From: Larix kaempferi
Taxonomy: Eukaryota > Streptophyta > Pinopsida > Pinales > Pinaceae
Direction of reading: 5' to 3'
Assembly: GCA_027924585.1 (NCBI GenBank)
Contig: BSBM01000319.1
Span: 7,035,001 to 7,099,000, forward strand
DNA: 64,000 nt
Shown: positions 1 through 12,725 of the stretch, in pieces
How positions within the stretch are numbered: position 1 is the stretch's first letter
Layout of the letters: every line of letters starts with the position of its first letter
Program-made: the position numbers and the translations under genes
Notes under the pieces: generated by a model
The model's database searches: none
Told to the model about the DNA's origin: nothing
Seen by the model: only the letters and a program-made list of their open reading frames with translations

Positions 1-1713
1 AAGAACTTATTTTTCGGAATGCCTCCTATTGATTCATCTCCACTTTTATTCAATGGAGAATTTTATTGTTTAAATGATAAACTATTTGAGACTGAATATT
101 CTACTAAAACTAATCATGTTAATGGTTCTAATCTTTTTAATGATAACATGCTTAATATGAAAAGGAATGACATCTCATTTAATTTAAAAAATTCATTGCA
201 TGAAGCACCTTAGTTTCGACCACGTTAGATTCTCATTCATTTGGTACAATTACTGAAGCAAACAATTCCATTCATAATGAACATCATTCATCTATAAATT
301 CATCTCAATTTTTCTATATTGATCATTTTACAATTCGTGCTAGGATCGCATATTGGATTGAGGATTCTTACCTCAAGAAGTTTCCAATCAATGGTACAAC
401 CTTTTTCTTCTTCATTTATGGATAGATTTTACAATGGTAAGCACAATGCATTTTGTTTAATCTTTCTTTTACCGACATGCCATTTCCAATTACTGATTGG
501 GGAGATTTGTCATCCTTTTTCATGCATGTAATTAATGTATGATTCTTACACCATTGTCTATAGTTCGTCTCAAGGATCATGACTGTATCTTTCTTTTCAA
601 ATTTTGAATCCATTTGACCCTCTCGGCAGTCAGCTGAAGTTTCGCTAGGTATGAGTCTTTTGCTTGTCAGTTAAGATTTGCTTACTTTGTTAGCTTCTAA
701 TTCTTTCTTTTTCCTTTTGATTTGTGATATGATTGTATGCATGCATTTCTTTGGTGAGAATTTGGTTTGGATTTGGATTTGGTTCAACAGATTCATAGCT
801 TTCTGCCTTATGGGGTATCACCTCTCATTGATGGTACAAAATACTTGGTCTACTTTATTAAACCAAACTGGTCTACTTTTATAAACATGTCCCATCAAGA
901 GATCATGCACTCATGAATTGCAAATGGATTTAATTTTTCAGAAAACCCCGACAGTAGAATTACAAGTTGATATAAAGACTTGTATCCATATTTTTCTTTT
1001 CTAATCTTTCAAATCACAACTAGACATAGGAAGAGAGCATACTCATGAATATGGTGACTCTCTATATTTTGAAATCTACAACTTTAAAATCATAGTAGAA
1101 AAAAATTCACCTCGTATGCAAACCTCATACTTTTAGCTCCTGAAACACTACTTGTTTTTCCTCCTTCATATGCATCCCTTCATAATTTATCCTTCCAATG
1201 GTTAGTGGATGAGGTGGTTCTTACTGCACCACCAAATGAAATTGAAATAATTAAAAACTACTCTACCATTTATATTCAAATGAAATAAATCTATAGAAAA
1301 CACACCCTACTTAGAAAATTGCAATGCAAAACTAATCATGTATTTGTATGCCTTCATGCTACTAAGACCATGTTGTCACGAAGTTCTCTATTGACATGAG
1401 TTAGATTTGTACTTATCAATCCGGGGTGTCTGTAAAATTATGAGATGCCAACAAAATATATGCAGAACTAGGCATCTAAACTAATGCAACTTGCTTAATA
1501 GATCATTTCCAGAAGTCAATATTAAACATTGAGGCTATATTCATTTAGTTCACTCAACAATTCAAATAACTTGCTTAGCTCTATCAAACACCAAATCCGA
1601 AAAAAATAAATCTTACAAAATTGAATCCAAAAATCTAAAACAATGATTGTAGGAACCTTCCTTTCACTCAATGGTTGAGGACCAATAGGAGCAAACTCTA
1701 GTCGAGTGGTGGC
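1..1713. other. AT-rich sequence, no gene recognised
   Basis: I see no recognisable gene, LTR or RNA here. A short Asn/Ser/Leu-rich frame of 64 codons (19-213, +) is open but matches no family I know, and the other open frames are short. The stretch is AT-rich and ends where the low-complexity array begins. It may be the flank of the mobile region to its right or another eroded element. Confidence 0.5.
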
Positions 1714-2437
1714 CTTGAATTTGAATTGGAATTGAAATTGAATTTGGAATTGGATTTGAAATTTAAATTTGAAATTTAAAATTGAAATTGAAATTTGAAT
1801 TTGAATTTGAATTTGAATTGAATTTGAATTTGAAATGTGAAATTTGAAATAGAATTTGAAATAGAATTTGAAATTTGAATTGAATTTGAATTTGAAATTG
1901 AAATGTGAAATTTGGAATAGAATTTGAAATTGAAATTGAAATGTGAAATTTGGAATAGAATTTGAAATTTGAATTGAATTTGAAATTGAAATTGAAATGT
2001 GAAATTTGGAATAGAATTTGAAATTTGGAATAGAATTTGAAATTTGAATTGAATTTGAAATTGAAATTGAAATGTGAAATTTGGAATAGAATTTGAAATT
2101 TGAAATTGAAATTGAAATTGAAATGTGAAATTTGGAATAGAATTTGAAATTTGAATTTGAAATTGAAATGTGAAATTTGGAATAGAATTTGAAATTGAAA
2201 TGAGAAAATTTGAAATTGAAATGTGAAATTTGGAATAGAATTTGAAATTGAAATGAGAAAATTTGAAATTGAAATGTGAAATTTGGAATAGAATTTGAAA
2301 TTTGAATTGAATTTGAATTTGAAATTGAAATGTGAAATTTGGAATAGAATTTGAAATTGAAATGAGAAAATTTGAAATTGAAATCTGAAATTTGGAATAG
2401 AATTTGAAAGAAAATTAGAATTAGAAATTGAAATGTG
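1714..2437. repeat. Low-complexity A/T/G array (GAATTTGAAATTG-type)
   Basis: About 720 bp made almost entirely of GAATTT, GAAATTG and GAAATG blocks. There is a longer-range repeat around the phrase TTTGGAATAGAATTTG, which recurs about a dozen times at irregular spacing. One strand carries almost no C. The array ends 50 bp before the start codon of the five-exon gene, so it lies in that gene's 5' flank. Similar but looser AATTG-rich sequence recurs at 4690-5460 and inside intron 1 of the transposase-like gene, which suggests the whole 1.7-20 kb stretch shares an origin. Confidence 0.85.
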
Positions 2438-2487
2438 ATGCAGATAGTCCTGAAGAGAGAGATTCAGTGCTTTGTGCTCCGTGAAGC

Positions 2488-4471
2488 ATGAGAGGATCTG
2501 ACGTCGCCCGACAGGGCAGCCATCAGCAATGCTCCCGTTCCTCGAGGAGTGATGCCAGGCCAGGGTCAACTACCACTGGTGACGGCAGCAGGAGAGATAG
2601 TGTGTCGGTTCATCCTGACAACATACATGTGGATCCCCAGGAGGAGGATGTGCAACAAGACATGAGTGCATCAGGTGCATATTTTTTGTTAGCACATTTT
2701 CAGTAAATTTTTAGTATATAATGCATTGAATTTCAACTGAAAGTTATAATATATATTTTTAGTAACATTTGTGTTTTGGTTTGGATCGTAGGTGCCTCAT
2801 CAGGGGGATCGTATGATGATGAGGTTGCACAGATCACTCTCGCTGACATCATTTCCTAGTGAGAGTGGGTGAGCTCATGTGTGAGCACTTTGAGGGAGGA
2901 TTCTCCCACACGGCGATCTTTGTCGATGATGTTATCAGTAATTGATGAGATGTTGACCCTCTACAGGAGGGTGGGACCTCTCAGTGACATTTGGCGACAT
3001 TCATGCCAGAGGAGGAGAGATGGTGTCATTGGGATCCACAAATGGGAGGATGACAAAGTTGCCATAAGAGGGCATGACATCAAGGGTGCTTTATTTGACA
3101 TCCCTCGTGACCGCACCCCCAGTCAACCGCTTAGACTCAAGGAGTTTAAGTTGGAGGTCGCTACACCACATATATATGATAGATTCATGGGAGCGTGGGG
3201 TATGTTCCCCCACCATGAACAGGTCCCATTGTACTTTGAAAAACATGTTTATGCAGAGTTTGTTTTGGACATGCACCCGGATTACACTAGCACAGGGTCC
3301 AAGTTCTATGGGGCTAGTAGGGGACGCTCCTACCAACGTCCTAGAGCTCGGAGAGACCCTGCCTTCGTGCCACCCACTCCGAGGTTGATACCGCTTCCAG
3401 ACAGGGCGATTATCAGGTCGGGGGATGTGGCATAATCATCCCAGCTTGCTGCAAAGGCTAGAGCTGACCTTGCAGAATCGTTGTTCACTGCCTTGGGCAG
3501 TGTTGCTGTTGCTGCGCATGGAGAGGCATCTAGACCACCTCCTCCACCTACAGAGCCAGAGATAGAGCATTTTTCTAGTGACATGCTCAGGATTTTCGAT
3601 CGCGAGACCCTATTGTGGTATGCTGAATCAGCACGAGATGCATACTTTCATTTATATCGTAGATGCATCGCTACACGACAGGTATACTTTTGTACAATTA
3701 TGTATATATGTTCTTCATGTTACATCATATCAATGTCGTAAATTGAATGGTCAATAATACTTAAGGGAGTTGTATTCTATTGATCCATGTAGGGGACCCC
3801 ATTCATGGATCAACTCTTTGCCAGCGAGCCATCTATTGGTCCGCCAGTCGGGGTAAGTTATAATTTATGTTCCAATTTAATTTGTGTTTGAATATTTTTT
3901 CTTAGTTTAAATAATTTGTGTTTTATTTCTTAATTTTTGAGATTTATGTCGTAGATCTTAACTTCAAATGAATTTCAAATTGTACAGGGCAATGGAAAGG
4001 AGGTAGATCCAGATTATGGACATGAGGACCACGAAGTTTCTGATGAGTTGGGTCCAGAGACACATGTGAGTTTTAATTTATGTTCCAATTCATGTTATTT
4101 AGTCACATTTAGTAATTGATTTTTGTACTTTATGTTTCAATTTTTTACGGATAGCTTTTAAATTATGTTAAATTTAGTTTTAATTTTTAATAAATCTAAC
4201 TTATTACATGTAATGGCATATTACATAGGCATCGCAATAGGCGGGTGTCAATGTTGCAGTGGATTTCACACATAGTTGGGATGTAGCTCGAGTACATTAT
4301 CCTGATGAACGTCCATCTACCTGTATTCCTACCCAGATCCCGGATATCACCATTGACACGACGGATATGGCGCAATTCCTTGAGGGTTTAGAGTCTCAGA
4401 GATAATAGCGGGCTGCTGCACAGGAGGGCAGTCAGAGGGACGATCACAGGCCTCGTGGGGGTAGTGGCTGA
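2488..4471 (+). pseudogene. Unrecognised five-exon gene, decayed; candidate accessory gene of a DNA transposon
   Basis: I do not recognise this protein. Five exons join with consistent phases: 2488-2674, 2792-3681, 3793-3852, 3988-4065 and 4229-4471. All four introns (111-163 bp) are GT-AG. The frame is held across every junction, giving about 480 codons. It contains in-frame stops (TAG-TGA at 2857-2862, TAA at 3433, TAG shortly after 4229, TAA-TAG at 4403-4408), so this copy is dead. Exon 1 is Ser/Arg/Asp-rich. Exon 2 holds the best-ordered part (around 3040-3330), with many Trp, Tyr and His residues, then a basic Arg-rich patch and a Pro-rich run near 3530-3560. The last exons are acidic. 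It is more GC-rich than its flanks. It is convergent with the transposase-like gene at 19748-13594, from which only about 2.4 kb separates it once Copia-1 is removed; a role as second gene of the same element is my inference. Confidence 0.6.
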
Positions 4472-6564
4472 TGAGTTGATGATCTATACATTTCCATGTT
4501 TTGGATATTTTCATATTTTATATATTTTCATGTTTTGGATGATCTATATACACGTTATCATGTTTTGGATATGGATTTATATCATTTATACATGGACTTT
4601 GGATATGGACTTTTGGATATTTTGTATATTTTATCATATTGATGTTTTCATGTGTATTTTGTATATGATTTGAAATCGATTGTTTTTTATATTAGATCTG
4701 GACATAGTTATTACACTTACAAATTTATGTTTTGTCGTTTCAAATGCAAATTTAATGTGTAGTTACAATTTAGTTCAATTTAAAATGCAAATTTCGACTA
4801 CATTAGAGAACATCTTCCAAAATTTAGAATTGAATACATACATTACGTTTTAAAATTGAAATTACAATTCCAATTCAATTACAATGTAAAATTTCCAATT
4901 TAATGTGTAATTTCAATTCCAATTCAATTGCAATTTAAAAGCTCGTTTTCAACTACATTACAATTTCAGAAATGAAATCAACATGTAAAATTATAATACA
5001 TTTGAAATTTTGATTACATTATGTTGTCTACACATTCCAATTCAATTACAATTTACACATTCCAATTCAATTACAATTTAAAATTAAAATCTCAAATTTA
5101 ATGTGTAATTTCAATTGAGAATACAATGTGTTGTTCCAATTTACAAGTTCAATTTCAATTACATTACAATTGCATTTGAAATAAATTTTTTAAATTATGA
5201 TACATTGTACAATCTAAAATTTAAATTTTACAATTTTACATTGTATATAGATGTATTTTAAATTCTCAATTTTGTATTTGAAATCAAAATTTAAATTTTG
5301 TATTTGAAATCAAAATTTAAAATTAGAATACATTTGAAATTGAAAATTGAAATTGCCATTTTGCATTATGTTGTCTACACATTACAATTGACTTACAGTT
5401 TCCACATTCCAATTCAATTACATGGAAAATTTAATGTGTAATTTCAATTGAAAATCCAATGTGTTGTTGTATATAAGAATGTTTTTGTCCATTGAGAGTA
5501 TGAAATATCCCTTGAGACAAAATTATATAATTACAAGTTTTATAGTATGTAGGTAATCTTTGTGTTATTTTCTTTTAAGTGTGTGCTCTAATCTAAAGTC
5601 ATAAAGGTATGGTTTGTTTTCTTGGCAATGGGCATAACCACCTAGTTAATATAAGAAATGGAAATATGTTGATAGCAGATGCTTGTACAACTATGGTAGA
5701 AACTATGTTTGTACAACTATTTCATATGATTTATGTTTTGATGACAAATGGAGATAATGACACCATTTGATCCAACTAGGTAAGTTACATATATGAAGGC
5801 ATGTACAAGTTATTACCTTTCCATGTACTATGCTTGTATGTTGAATGTTCAGATCAACATGTACAAAATAACTTTTTATTGAATGCAAGTATGTAAAGTT
5901 AATGAATGTTTACATCAACAAACAAAATAAAGTTTTGTGAGACTATGCTTCCCAACTACTTATGAAAAAACCTTACAAATCATTTTGATGATATCGACGA
6001 TGTAATCCTCATCTCATCATGGCTTGCACTTGATGCCATCAAGAACATAGTTCACCATGATACAAGATTATAACAAATGAAGTCAAGAATTATGTGAATT
6101 ATAACAAGTGTCAAGCAAAGGGATTTTCAACCACCAAATCACCATAGCTAAATGTCACCCATGAATGTAAAAATTCTACTAGCAAGGTCAATCTAATTAT
6201 TAATCAATTGCTTTGGAAGGAAATCAAATTGAAGGAGTGTTTTGGTGCCCTTCATTTCCCTTAGTAAGCAAAATTAAAAACTATGGATTGATTGCGGTCA
6301 TGTCACAAAAAATATAGCTAAGGAAGAGTCACATATATACCACACATGGATATGTATGAGACCTCTGGTTGAAGCTTCAATGATATATTATGAACAATCA
6401 AGGGAAACACAATAGTCCTAAATAGAAAAAATTCTAGGTTATCAATACAAGAATGTGTGGTCCAAAAAATAATTATAATGCCCAAAATTTTCTAAATTCA
6501 TATATTAAAGAATGTTGCACAAAATGGTAATCATTGTACAATTCAAAATTTAAATTTTACCATT
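4472..6564. other. AT-rich spacer between convergent genes, with AATTG-type simple sequence
   Basis: No gene seen. Positions 4690-5460 are rich in CAATTCAATTACAATTT-like words. Positions 5206-5300 form a partial copy of the sequence that flanked Copia-1 before it inserted (6533-6569 plus 13320-13385). The remainder (5460-6560) is unrecognised. Confidence 0.6.
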
Positions 6565-6569
6565 CCACA
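6565..6569. repeat. Target-site duplication CCACA, left of Copia-1
   Basis: The 5 bp just left of the left LTR (CCACA) are repeated just right of the right LTR at 13320-13324. This is the usual 5-bp duplication made by LTR-retrotransposon integrase and fixes both outer borders. Confidence 0.93.
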
Positions 6570-7163
6570 TGTTAGATTTTGAGCATTAATTCAATATGCT
6601 ATAGGATCTTTACTGAGAGAATAACATGTACAATATATCATTGCATAACAATCATATCAAGCATGCCAAGCATCACAAGAATCAAAAGCATGAGACAATA
6701 GACACATAGAGTTTCAGTGGGGAAAACCCAAAGGTGAAAAACCCCACAACTTCCTTAGATATAGATAGGGCAATGGCTCAACCAAAGTACAACGAAATAC
6801 ACTAGATAGTCTCCTACTATGCAGCTGATCCTCCTCCTCCAATGTGCGCCACTTTTCGAGTGAGAGAAGAGTGAGTTATGAGATGATAAAAATAGAGAAT
6901 CCCGACTCTCTATTTTAACTTGTCCTGACCTGCCTAATTACTTATGGGGCCGACTTGTCTAACTCAGCCTAATAACCCCAGTTACATATATTCCGGGTCA
7001 ACACCCACATCAGGTAGTCTAATAACCCATCGAAAAGTTAATCCACTTGCAACACTTGTCAATACAAATGAAGACACTTCCTTATAGAGGAATAACACAT
7101 CTCTTATAAGGGTACAATAAATATATATATAAAATACATTCCGAAGTTACATATACATCAAGA
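6570..7163 (-). repeat. Copia-1 3' LTR (left copy)
   Basis: 594 bp, the same length as the right copy and very similar to it. The TATA region seen in the right LTR (TATAAATAG) reads as a changed TTAAAATAG here. The last two bases are GA where the right copy ends CA, so the terminal TG...CA is damaged on this side. Confidence 0.93.
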
Positions 7164-7175
7164 CTCCCTCTTAAC
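7164..7175 (-). promoter_or_regulatory. Copia-1 polypurine tract
   Basis: Read on the minus strand, TTAAGAGGGAG lies directly before the 3' LTR. A purine run at this place primes plus-strand DNA synthesis in LTR retrotransposons. Confidence 0.65.
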
Positions 7176-7840
7176 TAGGAAGGTATTTCTTGACACAGAT
7201 CATTGGGCATAAGTCTTCTTCTCTGGATCATTGACATCGATGCATCATCATCGAATCATCATCGTCACAGCTGCTGCTATCTCGTCCAATCTCTGAATCT
7301 ACTCGTCATAGGAAGTTCTATAGAGCTAGTCCTTTTTAATACTGGATGTAGGCCCACCACCTGTAGGTCTTCATCATCACTGGTCATACTGTGGAATCCT
7401 CAGGACTCATCACGTGCATCTGCAAAACCTCGCAAGAGCATCCCAGGCCTTTTATGAGCACACAACTCAACCTCTCGAATCTCCCAGGATCTTTTACATG
7501 CCACTACACAACCTATCCACGACCACAGAGTATCCACCTGATACTCATCATACATCCAACTGATGTACATAATCATATGATCAACCTTATCATCATCATC
7601 TCTACGAGCAAGCCATCAAGTAGGTACACCTCAGGACTGATTACACTACTTCTGCAAAACCTGCAAAATCTCTTAGGACTGATTACACTGCCTTAAAAAA
7701 ACCTGCAAGAGCATCTAAGGACTGATTATATGCCTCTACAAAACCTATGTACCAAACTGTCACATCAATGTCTTCAGATCACCACGTAGTCCACGGAGCA
7801 CAACCCAGATGCACACACACAACACTTACATTCACCAGCA

Positions 7841-8285
7841 TGGGAGGACCAAACTACTACCATTTGGGAAAGGCTCACAGCACTTACATAAACGACTATG
7901 GGAGGACCAACCTACCACCATGTCGGAAAGGCACAACACTTACATCAACAACCATGGGAGGAACAACCTACCACCATGTCGGAAAGGCCCAGCACTTACA
8001 TCAACGACCATGAGAGGACCAACCTACTATCATGTCGGAAAGGCTTCAACTCTTATATCATGACCATGAGAGGACCAACCTACCATCATGTCAGAATGGC
8101 TCCAGCACTTATATCTAACCATGGGAGGACCAACCTACCACTATGTGAGAATGGCTCAGCCCTTACATCTTGCCATGGGAGGACCAACCTACCACCATGT
8201 AAGAATCGCTCAGCCCTTACATCTTGCCATGGGAGGACCAACCTACCACCATGCAAGAATGGCCTAGTGTGCATCTGTGTATCTG
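7841..8285 (-). repeat. Copia-1 3' untranslated minisatellite, eight units of 54-58 bp
   Basis: Units start (plus strand, TGGGAGG or TGAGAGG) at 7841, 7899, 7955, 8011, 8067, 8122, 8176 and 8230; spacing shrinks from 58 to 54 bp. Each unit carries ACCAACCTACCACCATG and a CAGC...TTACATC phrase. The array lies between the end of pol and the 3' LTR, the same place where Copia-2 has its 88-bp array. The rest of this 3' region (7176-7840) matches the end of Copia-2 without tandem copies. Confidence 0.85.
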
Positions 8286-8291
8286 GACTCA

Positions 8292-9894
8292 TCACTTCCC
8301 TCTGGAAGGCATCTTGATCTGAAGTACACCAAGTCTCCCTCTGAAGTATTCAAACTTCACTTTGGCAAGCGGCTTGGTCAACACATCGGCTATCTGCTCG
8401 TCTGTCGCAACATACAGAAGATTCACAGCTCCTCTCTGCACCATATCCTTAATATAGTGGTACTTGATATCAATGTGCTTTGACCTTGTCATGGAACACT
8501 AGGTTCTCTAACAACTTCACACAACTTTGGTTGTCGCAATATATATAGGTAGCACTCAACTGGAGATCAAACAAATCAGACAGTAGGTTCCTAAGCCATA
8601 CTACCTCACAACTAGCTGAACAAGCTGCGACATACTCTGCTTCAGTTGTACTCAGTGCCAAACAAGACTGCTTCATGCTAAACCAACAGATCACACTTGA
8701 TCCCATACTGAAGCAGCACCCCGAAGTGCTCTTTCGATCAATGGCACTGCCTGCCCAATCCGAATCAACATAACCCTCCAGGTTAGACTTTTGATTCGCC
8801 TCATACTTGATCCCATAGTCCACTGTACCCTTCAGGTACCTCAGAACATGATTTGCAGCTATCAGTTGAACATGTCTCGGATCTGCCAAGTACTGGCTCA
8901 ATGTGTTCACTGCAAAGCAAATGTCTGGCCTTGTGTTCATCAGGTACATCAAGGACCCAATCAGCTGATGATACATTGTAGCATCAACCGGCTCAGAAGA
9001 AGCATCACATAGAAGCTTCAGGTTCGATGCCATAGGTGTGGCCATGGCCTTGCAGTCCATCATCCCAAAACTCTTCAGGATCTTTACTGCATACTTCCCT
9101 TGTCCAAGGAAGATTCCATCTACACTCTGCCACACTTCCATACCAAGAAAGTAGTGCATCATACCCAATTCCTTCATATCGAACTCGGCAGCTAGCTTCC
9201 TCTTGGTGTCGGCAATTAGTCTATTCTCACTTGTCAGAAACAGGTCATCCACATACAATAGTAGTATCACTGGATTGCCCTCCTTAACCTTGTAGAAAAG
9301 GTTGGAATCCGCTTTACTCTCAAAGTCCAAACTGGATAGGAATCCATCTATCCTGCCATACCAGGTCCTGGGTGCCTATTTCAAACCATACATGGCTTTC
9401 TTCAGTTTGCACACATGTGTTCCTCTATCATGTGTCTCAAACCCGAGTGGCTGCTTCACATACACTTCCTCTTCAACTACACCATTCACGAAGGTTGTCT
9501 TGACATCCATCTGGTGTACCTTCCATTTCATCACTATAGCCAGAGCAAGTACTGATCTAATGGAAGTGTATCTGGCCACAGGAGCGAAAGTCTCTTCATA
9601 ATCAATTCCTTCTTTCTGGGAGAAGCCACGAGCTACAAACCTAGCTTTGTATTTCTCGATGCTACCATCTGCAGCATGTTTGACTTTATAGATCCATTTG
9701 GAAGTCACCATAGATTTCCCATCTAGTCTTGGGGCCACATCCCATACATCATTCTTCATAATAGATTGGTATTCTTCGATCATAGCATCCTTCCACTCTT
9801 TCTTTTCTGCAACTTCTTCATAACTGGAAGGTTCTTTATCCATGATGTCACAGAGTAAAACAACATAACTAGTATGTGACCTTGTCCTTTTCAT
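8292..9894 (-). pseudogene. pol: Copia-1 reverse transcriptase and RNase H
   Basis: C-terminal part of the copia polyprotein. It copies element RNA into DNA and degrades the RNA strand inside virus-like particles. Read 9894-9376, then 9330-8470, then 8492-8292. The reverse transcriptase start is seen in VARGFSQKEGIDYEE and the fingers in MDVKTTFVNG. The active site LLLYVDD is intact. RNase H shows the copia pattern VDSDWAG...KSTSGCCF...STTEAEY and a closing YCDNQSC. A TAG near 9376 cuts the frame after KKAMYGLK, and a one-base shift near 8490 moves the last 65 codons to another frame. The same protein in Copia-2 reads through both places. Confidence 0.93.
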
Positions 9895-11754
9895 TTATCT
9901 GTGTTCTTCTTCTAGAATGCCAAATCTCTCTGCATCTTGGATGAGCTCTCTAGCCCATGTTAGTTTCCTCTTGTAAGGATTCTTCTCACGAGGTGGATCC
10001 ACAGGTTCTTGTGGATCTTCCATTTCTCGATCTTCTTCAGGAACTGCTTCATTCATTGTGGTGTCTTGAGTTCTGGATATTCTGGGTTCTTCATTGTCTT
10101 CAACAGGTGTCTTTCTCAATTTGTGGTAACCTAAACTTTCATCAAATGTTACATCTCTGCTGATGTCAATCTTCTTGAATCCAGGGAAGTAGATTCTGTA
10201 AGCCTTCGAGCTTTCACTGTAACCCACAAATATACCCTTCTTTCCTGAAGGATCTGATTTTGACCTTTTCTCTTTTGGGATGTGAGTGTATACTGGGCAG
10301 CCAAATATTATGAGATGGCTCACTTCTGGTTTCTTACCAGTAAACACTTCTTCTGGTGTTTTGTTGTCAAGTATCTTATGGGGTGTTCTGTTGTGCACAT
10401 ATACTGTTGTCCTTGCTGCTTCAGCCCATAAGTGCATAGGTAAGTCTTGGTCATGAAGCATTGCCCTTGCTGCTTCCATGATTGTTCTATTCTTCCTTTC
10501 GGCAACCCCATTCTGCTGTGGATTGTAAGGAGTAGTCAACTCCCTCTTAATCCTTGAATCACTGCATAAATTCTTGAAGTCTCCTGAAGTGAATTGTCCG
10601 CCATTGTCAGATCTGAAGATCTTGATTTTCAAGTCAGTTTGGTTTTCTATCAAGGATTTGAATTCCTTGAAATTGTTAAACACTTCATCTTTGTTCCTCA
10701 AGAAGTAGATCCAAGTCTTCCTAGAGAAATCATCAATAAAGGAGACATAGTATACATACCCACTCAGAGAACTGGATGACATGGGACTGCATACATCAGA
10801 GTGGATAATCTCCAAGATTCCTTTTGCCTTGCTTTCGCTGCTTGGAAATGTCTTCTTTGTATTCTTTCCCTTTGCACAACCTTTGCAAATGCCTTCATGA
10901 TTTGTATGGATTTCAGGAAGACCTTCTATCTCTTTGCTTGCAATTAGTAATGCTCTGTAATGCATGTGTGCAAGCCTTCTATGCCAAATTTCACTTGGCT
11001 CTACTGAATCATGGACCATGGCTTGTTCTGGATGGCCCTTCAACTTGTACAATCCTCCCTCTTGCTCTCCAATCACAACTGCATCATCTATAGTCTTACC
11101 CTTAGGCCACATTAGGACTTGTCCATCTATAAATGCAACCCTCATGCCTTTTGCATCTAATGCGGAGATTGAGAGTAGATTCTTCTTGAGTTTTGGAACA
11201 AAGAGTACATCTTTCATCTTCATAGACTTTCTAGAGTCTAGTTTATAGGAGGCTTCACCACTCCCTTTTATGGGATACTGGTAATCATCTCCAAGCTTCA
11301 CCTTGTGTGGAGAATCATGTTCAGATAGATTCACAAAGGATTCTTTGAATCTCGTCATATGTTTAGAAGCCCCACTATCTATGAGCCAATCATTACTTCC
11401 ATGAGTAATGGTTCCAGTGAGAGCAGAAATCAAAACATATTCTTCATCACTTGAAGAATCTTCACTATCTTCTCTAGCCCTCTTCCTGGGAGGTTCATCA
11501 TCCTCTGCAACATGAGCATGATGTCTTCTTTTGAAGTTCTTCTTCTTGTGAGAACCCTCTTTCTTATTCTTAGGACAATCTCTGGCATAGTGTCCCTTAT
11601 CATGACATGTATAGCAACGGACATGGGTCATGTCCCTTCGATGTCTGGGACTACTTCTTTGATTCTGATATTTTCCTTTCTTGCCATGATGGTGAGCTTT
11701 CTTGTCACCATGCCTTTTGGAGTGAGCTGTGAGTGCTTGGTCCTCACTCCCCAT
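9895..11754 (-). pseudogene. pol: Copia-1 Gag zinc knuckle, protease and integrase
   Basis: A 619-codon open segment of the polyprotein. It begins in the basic nucleocapsid part with one zinc knuckle, CYTCHDKGHYARDC (CX2CX4HX4C, about residue 50). The aspartic protease site DWLIDSGAS is intact (about residue 125). A GAG-pre-integrase region (HRRLAHMHYRAL) follows, then the integrase core. Its catalytic residues are all present: Asp in HSDVC, Asp in RSDNGGQF and Glu in GVAERKNR. The segment ends at an in-frame TAA where Copia-2 has a sense codon, so the reverse transcriptase follows in the same frame. Upstream a TGA near 11775 separates it from the Gag core. Confidence 0.95.
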
Positions 11755-12350
11755 CTTATCTTCTCTAGCTACAATTCAAGCTTCTTCCTGTGAGCATTCT
11801 TCCCACAGTCTACCAAAAGAGATAAGTTTCTTTCTAGCACAAATTCTTTGGATGAAGGAATCCCATGACCTAGGGAGGCCATTAAGAGTGGTCATCACTC
11901 CTTCTCCATTTTCTACAACTTCACCCACATATTCAAGTTGTTCTTTTATCTGGGAGACCTTGAGAAATATGACTACATAGTCTCTGCATTCTGGATCTTT
12001 ATATTCTTCAATTGATTCCTTAGGGTCATCTTCCGATTTATGTTCTTGCCTTCAAATAATTTGGTCAAGGAATCAAACATCTCTTTTGGTGTCTTTAGGG
12101 ATGACACACGGGGAATGAGATGATCTTTAATAGAATCAACAATGATCCTCTTTGCCTTAACCAAATTCCTCTTGTGAAGAGCCTTAGCCTCTTCTCCCTC
12201 TGGGACAGGGACCTCTTCACTTATATAAGTGTCCAACTCATTTTTTTCAAGGATTAACCCAATCCTATACTTCCATGCTCGGAAGTTATCAGCTCCTTCA
12301 AGCTTATCCTCAAGCTTGGTGTGGTGAGACATTTTTAAAGAGTACTTCAA
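11755..12350 (-). pseudogene. gag: Copia-1 Gag, UBN2-type
   Basis: Structural protein of the particle. The start ATG at 12350 opens MSHHTKLEDKLEGADNFRAW, the usual beginning of this Gag family (Trp in a GADNFRAWKYRI context). 125 codons are open. A TAG at 11973-11975 and a one-base shift a few codons later move the rest of Gag to another frame, readable on to the zinc-knuckle segment except for a TGA near 11775. The start lies about 370 bp inside the 5' LTR. Confidence 0.9.
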
Positions 12351-12713
12351 ATAGAAATAGAAAAGATTTAGGTCTTACCACTTGTTGCTGAAAACTGGAT
12401 CTGGTGCCGTATTAGGGTTTGAGTTTCCTGGAGATCTATACAACCAAAAATCTTGATCCAAAGCTCTAAACTTCTGATTTTCCAAGGAGCTTCCAGCTGT
12501 GTCTTCAGATTTCAGAAATTCTTATTTTTAAGGAAACCCTAATTTTTAGGGCCAAAACTGAAAGTGCTCAGAATTGAATTCTGATTGGATAGATAGATTC
12601 ACCTTGCTGAGGAGAGTCAATCCATCATATTTCTTTTCCAAAATTTTTGTATAGAAACCCAAAAACAAGAAGCCCTAGCTTCTGCAACTTCACAATGTCT
12701 TCTTCTCAGGTAA

Positions 12714-12725
12714 GCTCTGATACCA
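12714..12725 (-). promoter_or_regulatory. Copia-1 primer-binding site, tRNA-iMet
   Basis: On the minus strand TGGTATCAGAGC abuts the end of the 5' LTR. This 12-mer is complementary to the 3' end of plant initiator tRNA-Met and primes minus-strand DNA synthesis. Confidence 0.95.

Noticed and set aside
1763-2569. A 268-codon open frame on the minus strand rich in Phe, Asn, Ser, Gln and Ile
   Set aside because: It is the translation of the low-complexity block; composition and periodicity follow the DNA repeat, with no domain.
7400-8317. Plus-strand open frames of about 84-139 codons over the Copia-1 3' region
   Set aside because: They are antisense readings of the 54-58-bp tandem repeats and differ between frames only by the repeat register.
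9036-9601. Plus-strand open frames opposite the Copia-1 reverse transcriptase
   Set aside because: They lie antisense to clear reverse-transcriptase motifs and have no family features of their own.
12714-12725. TGGTATCAGAGC considered as part of a tRNA gene
   Set aside because: Only the 12-base 3' complement is present, directly at an LTR end; there is no cloverleaf.
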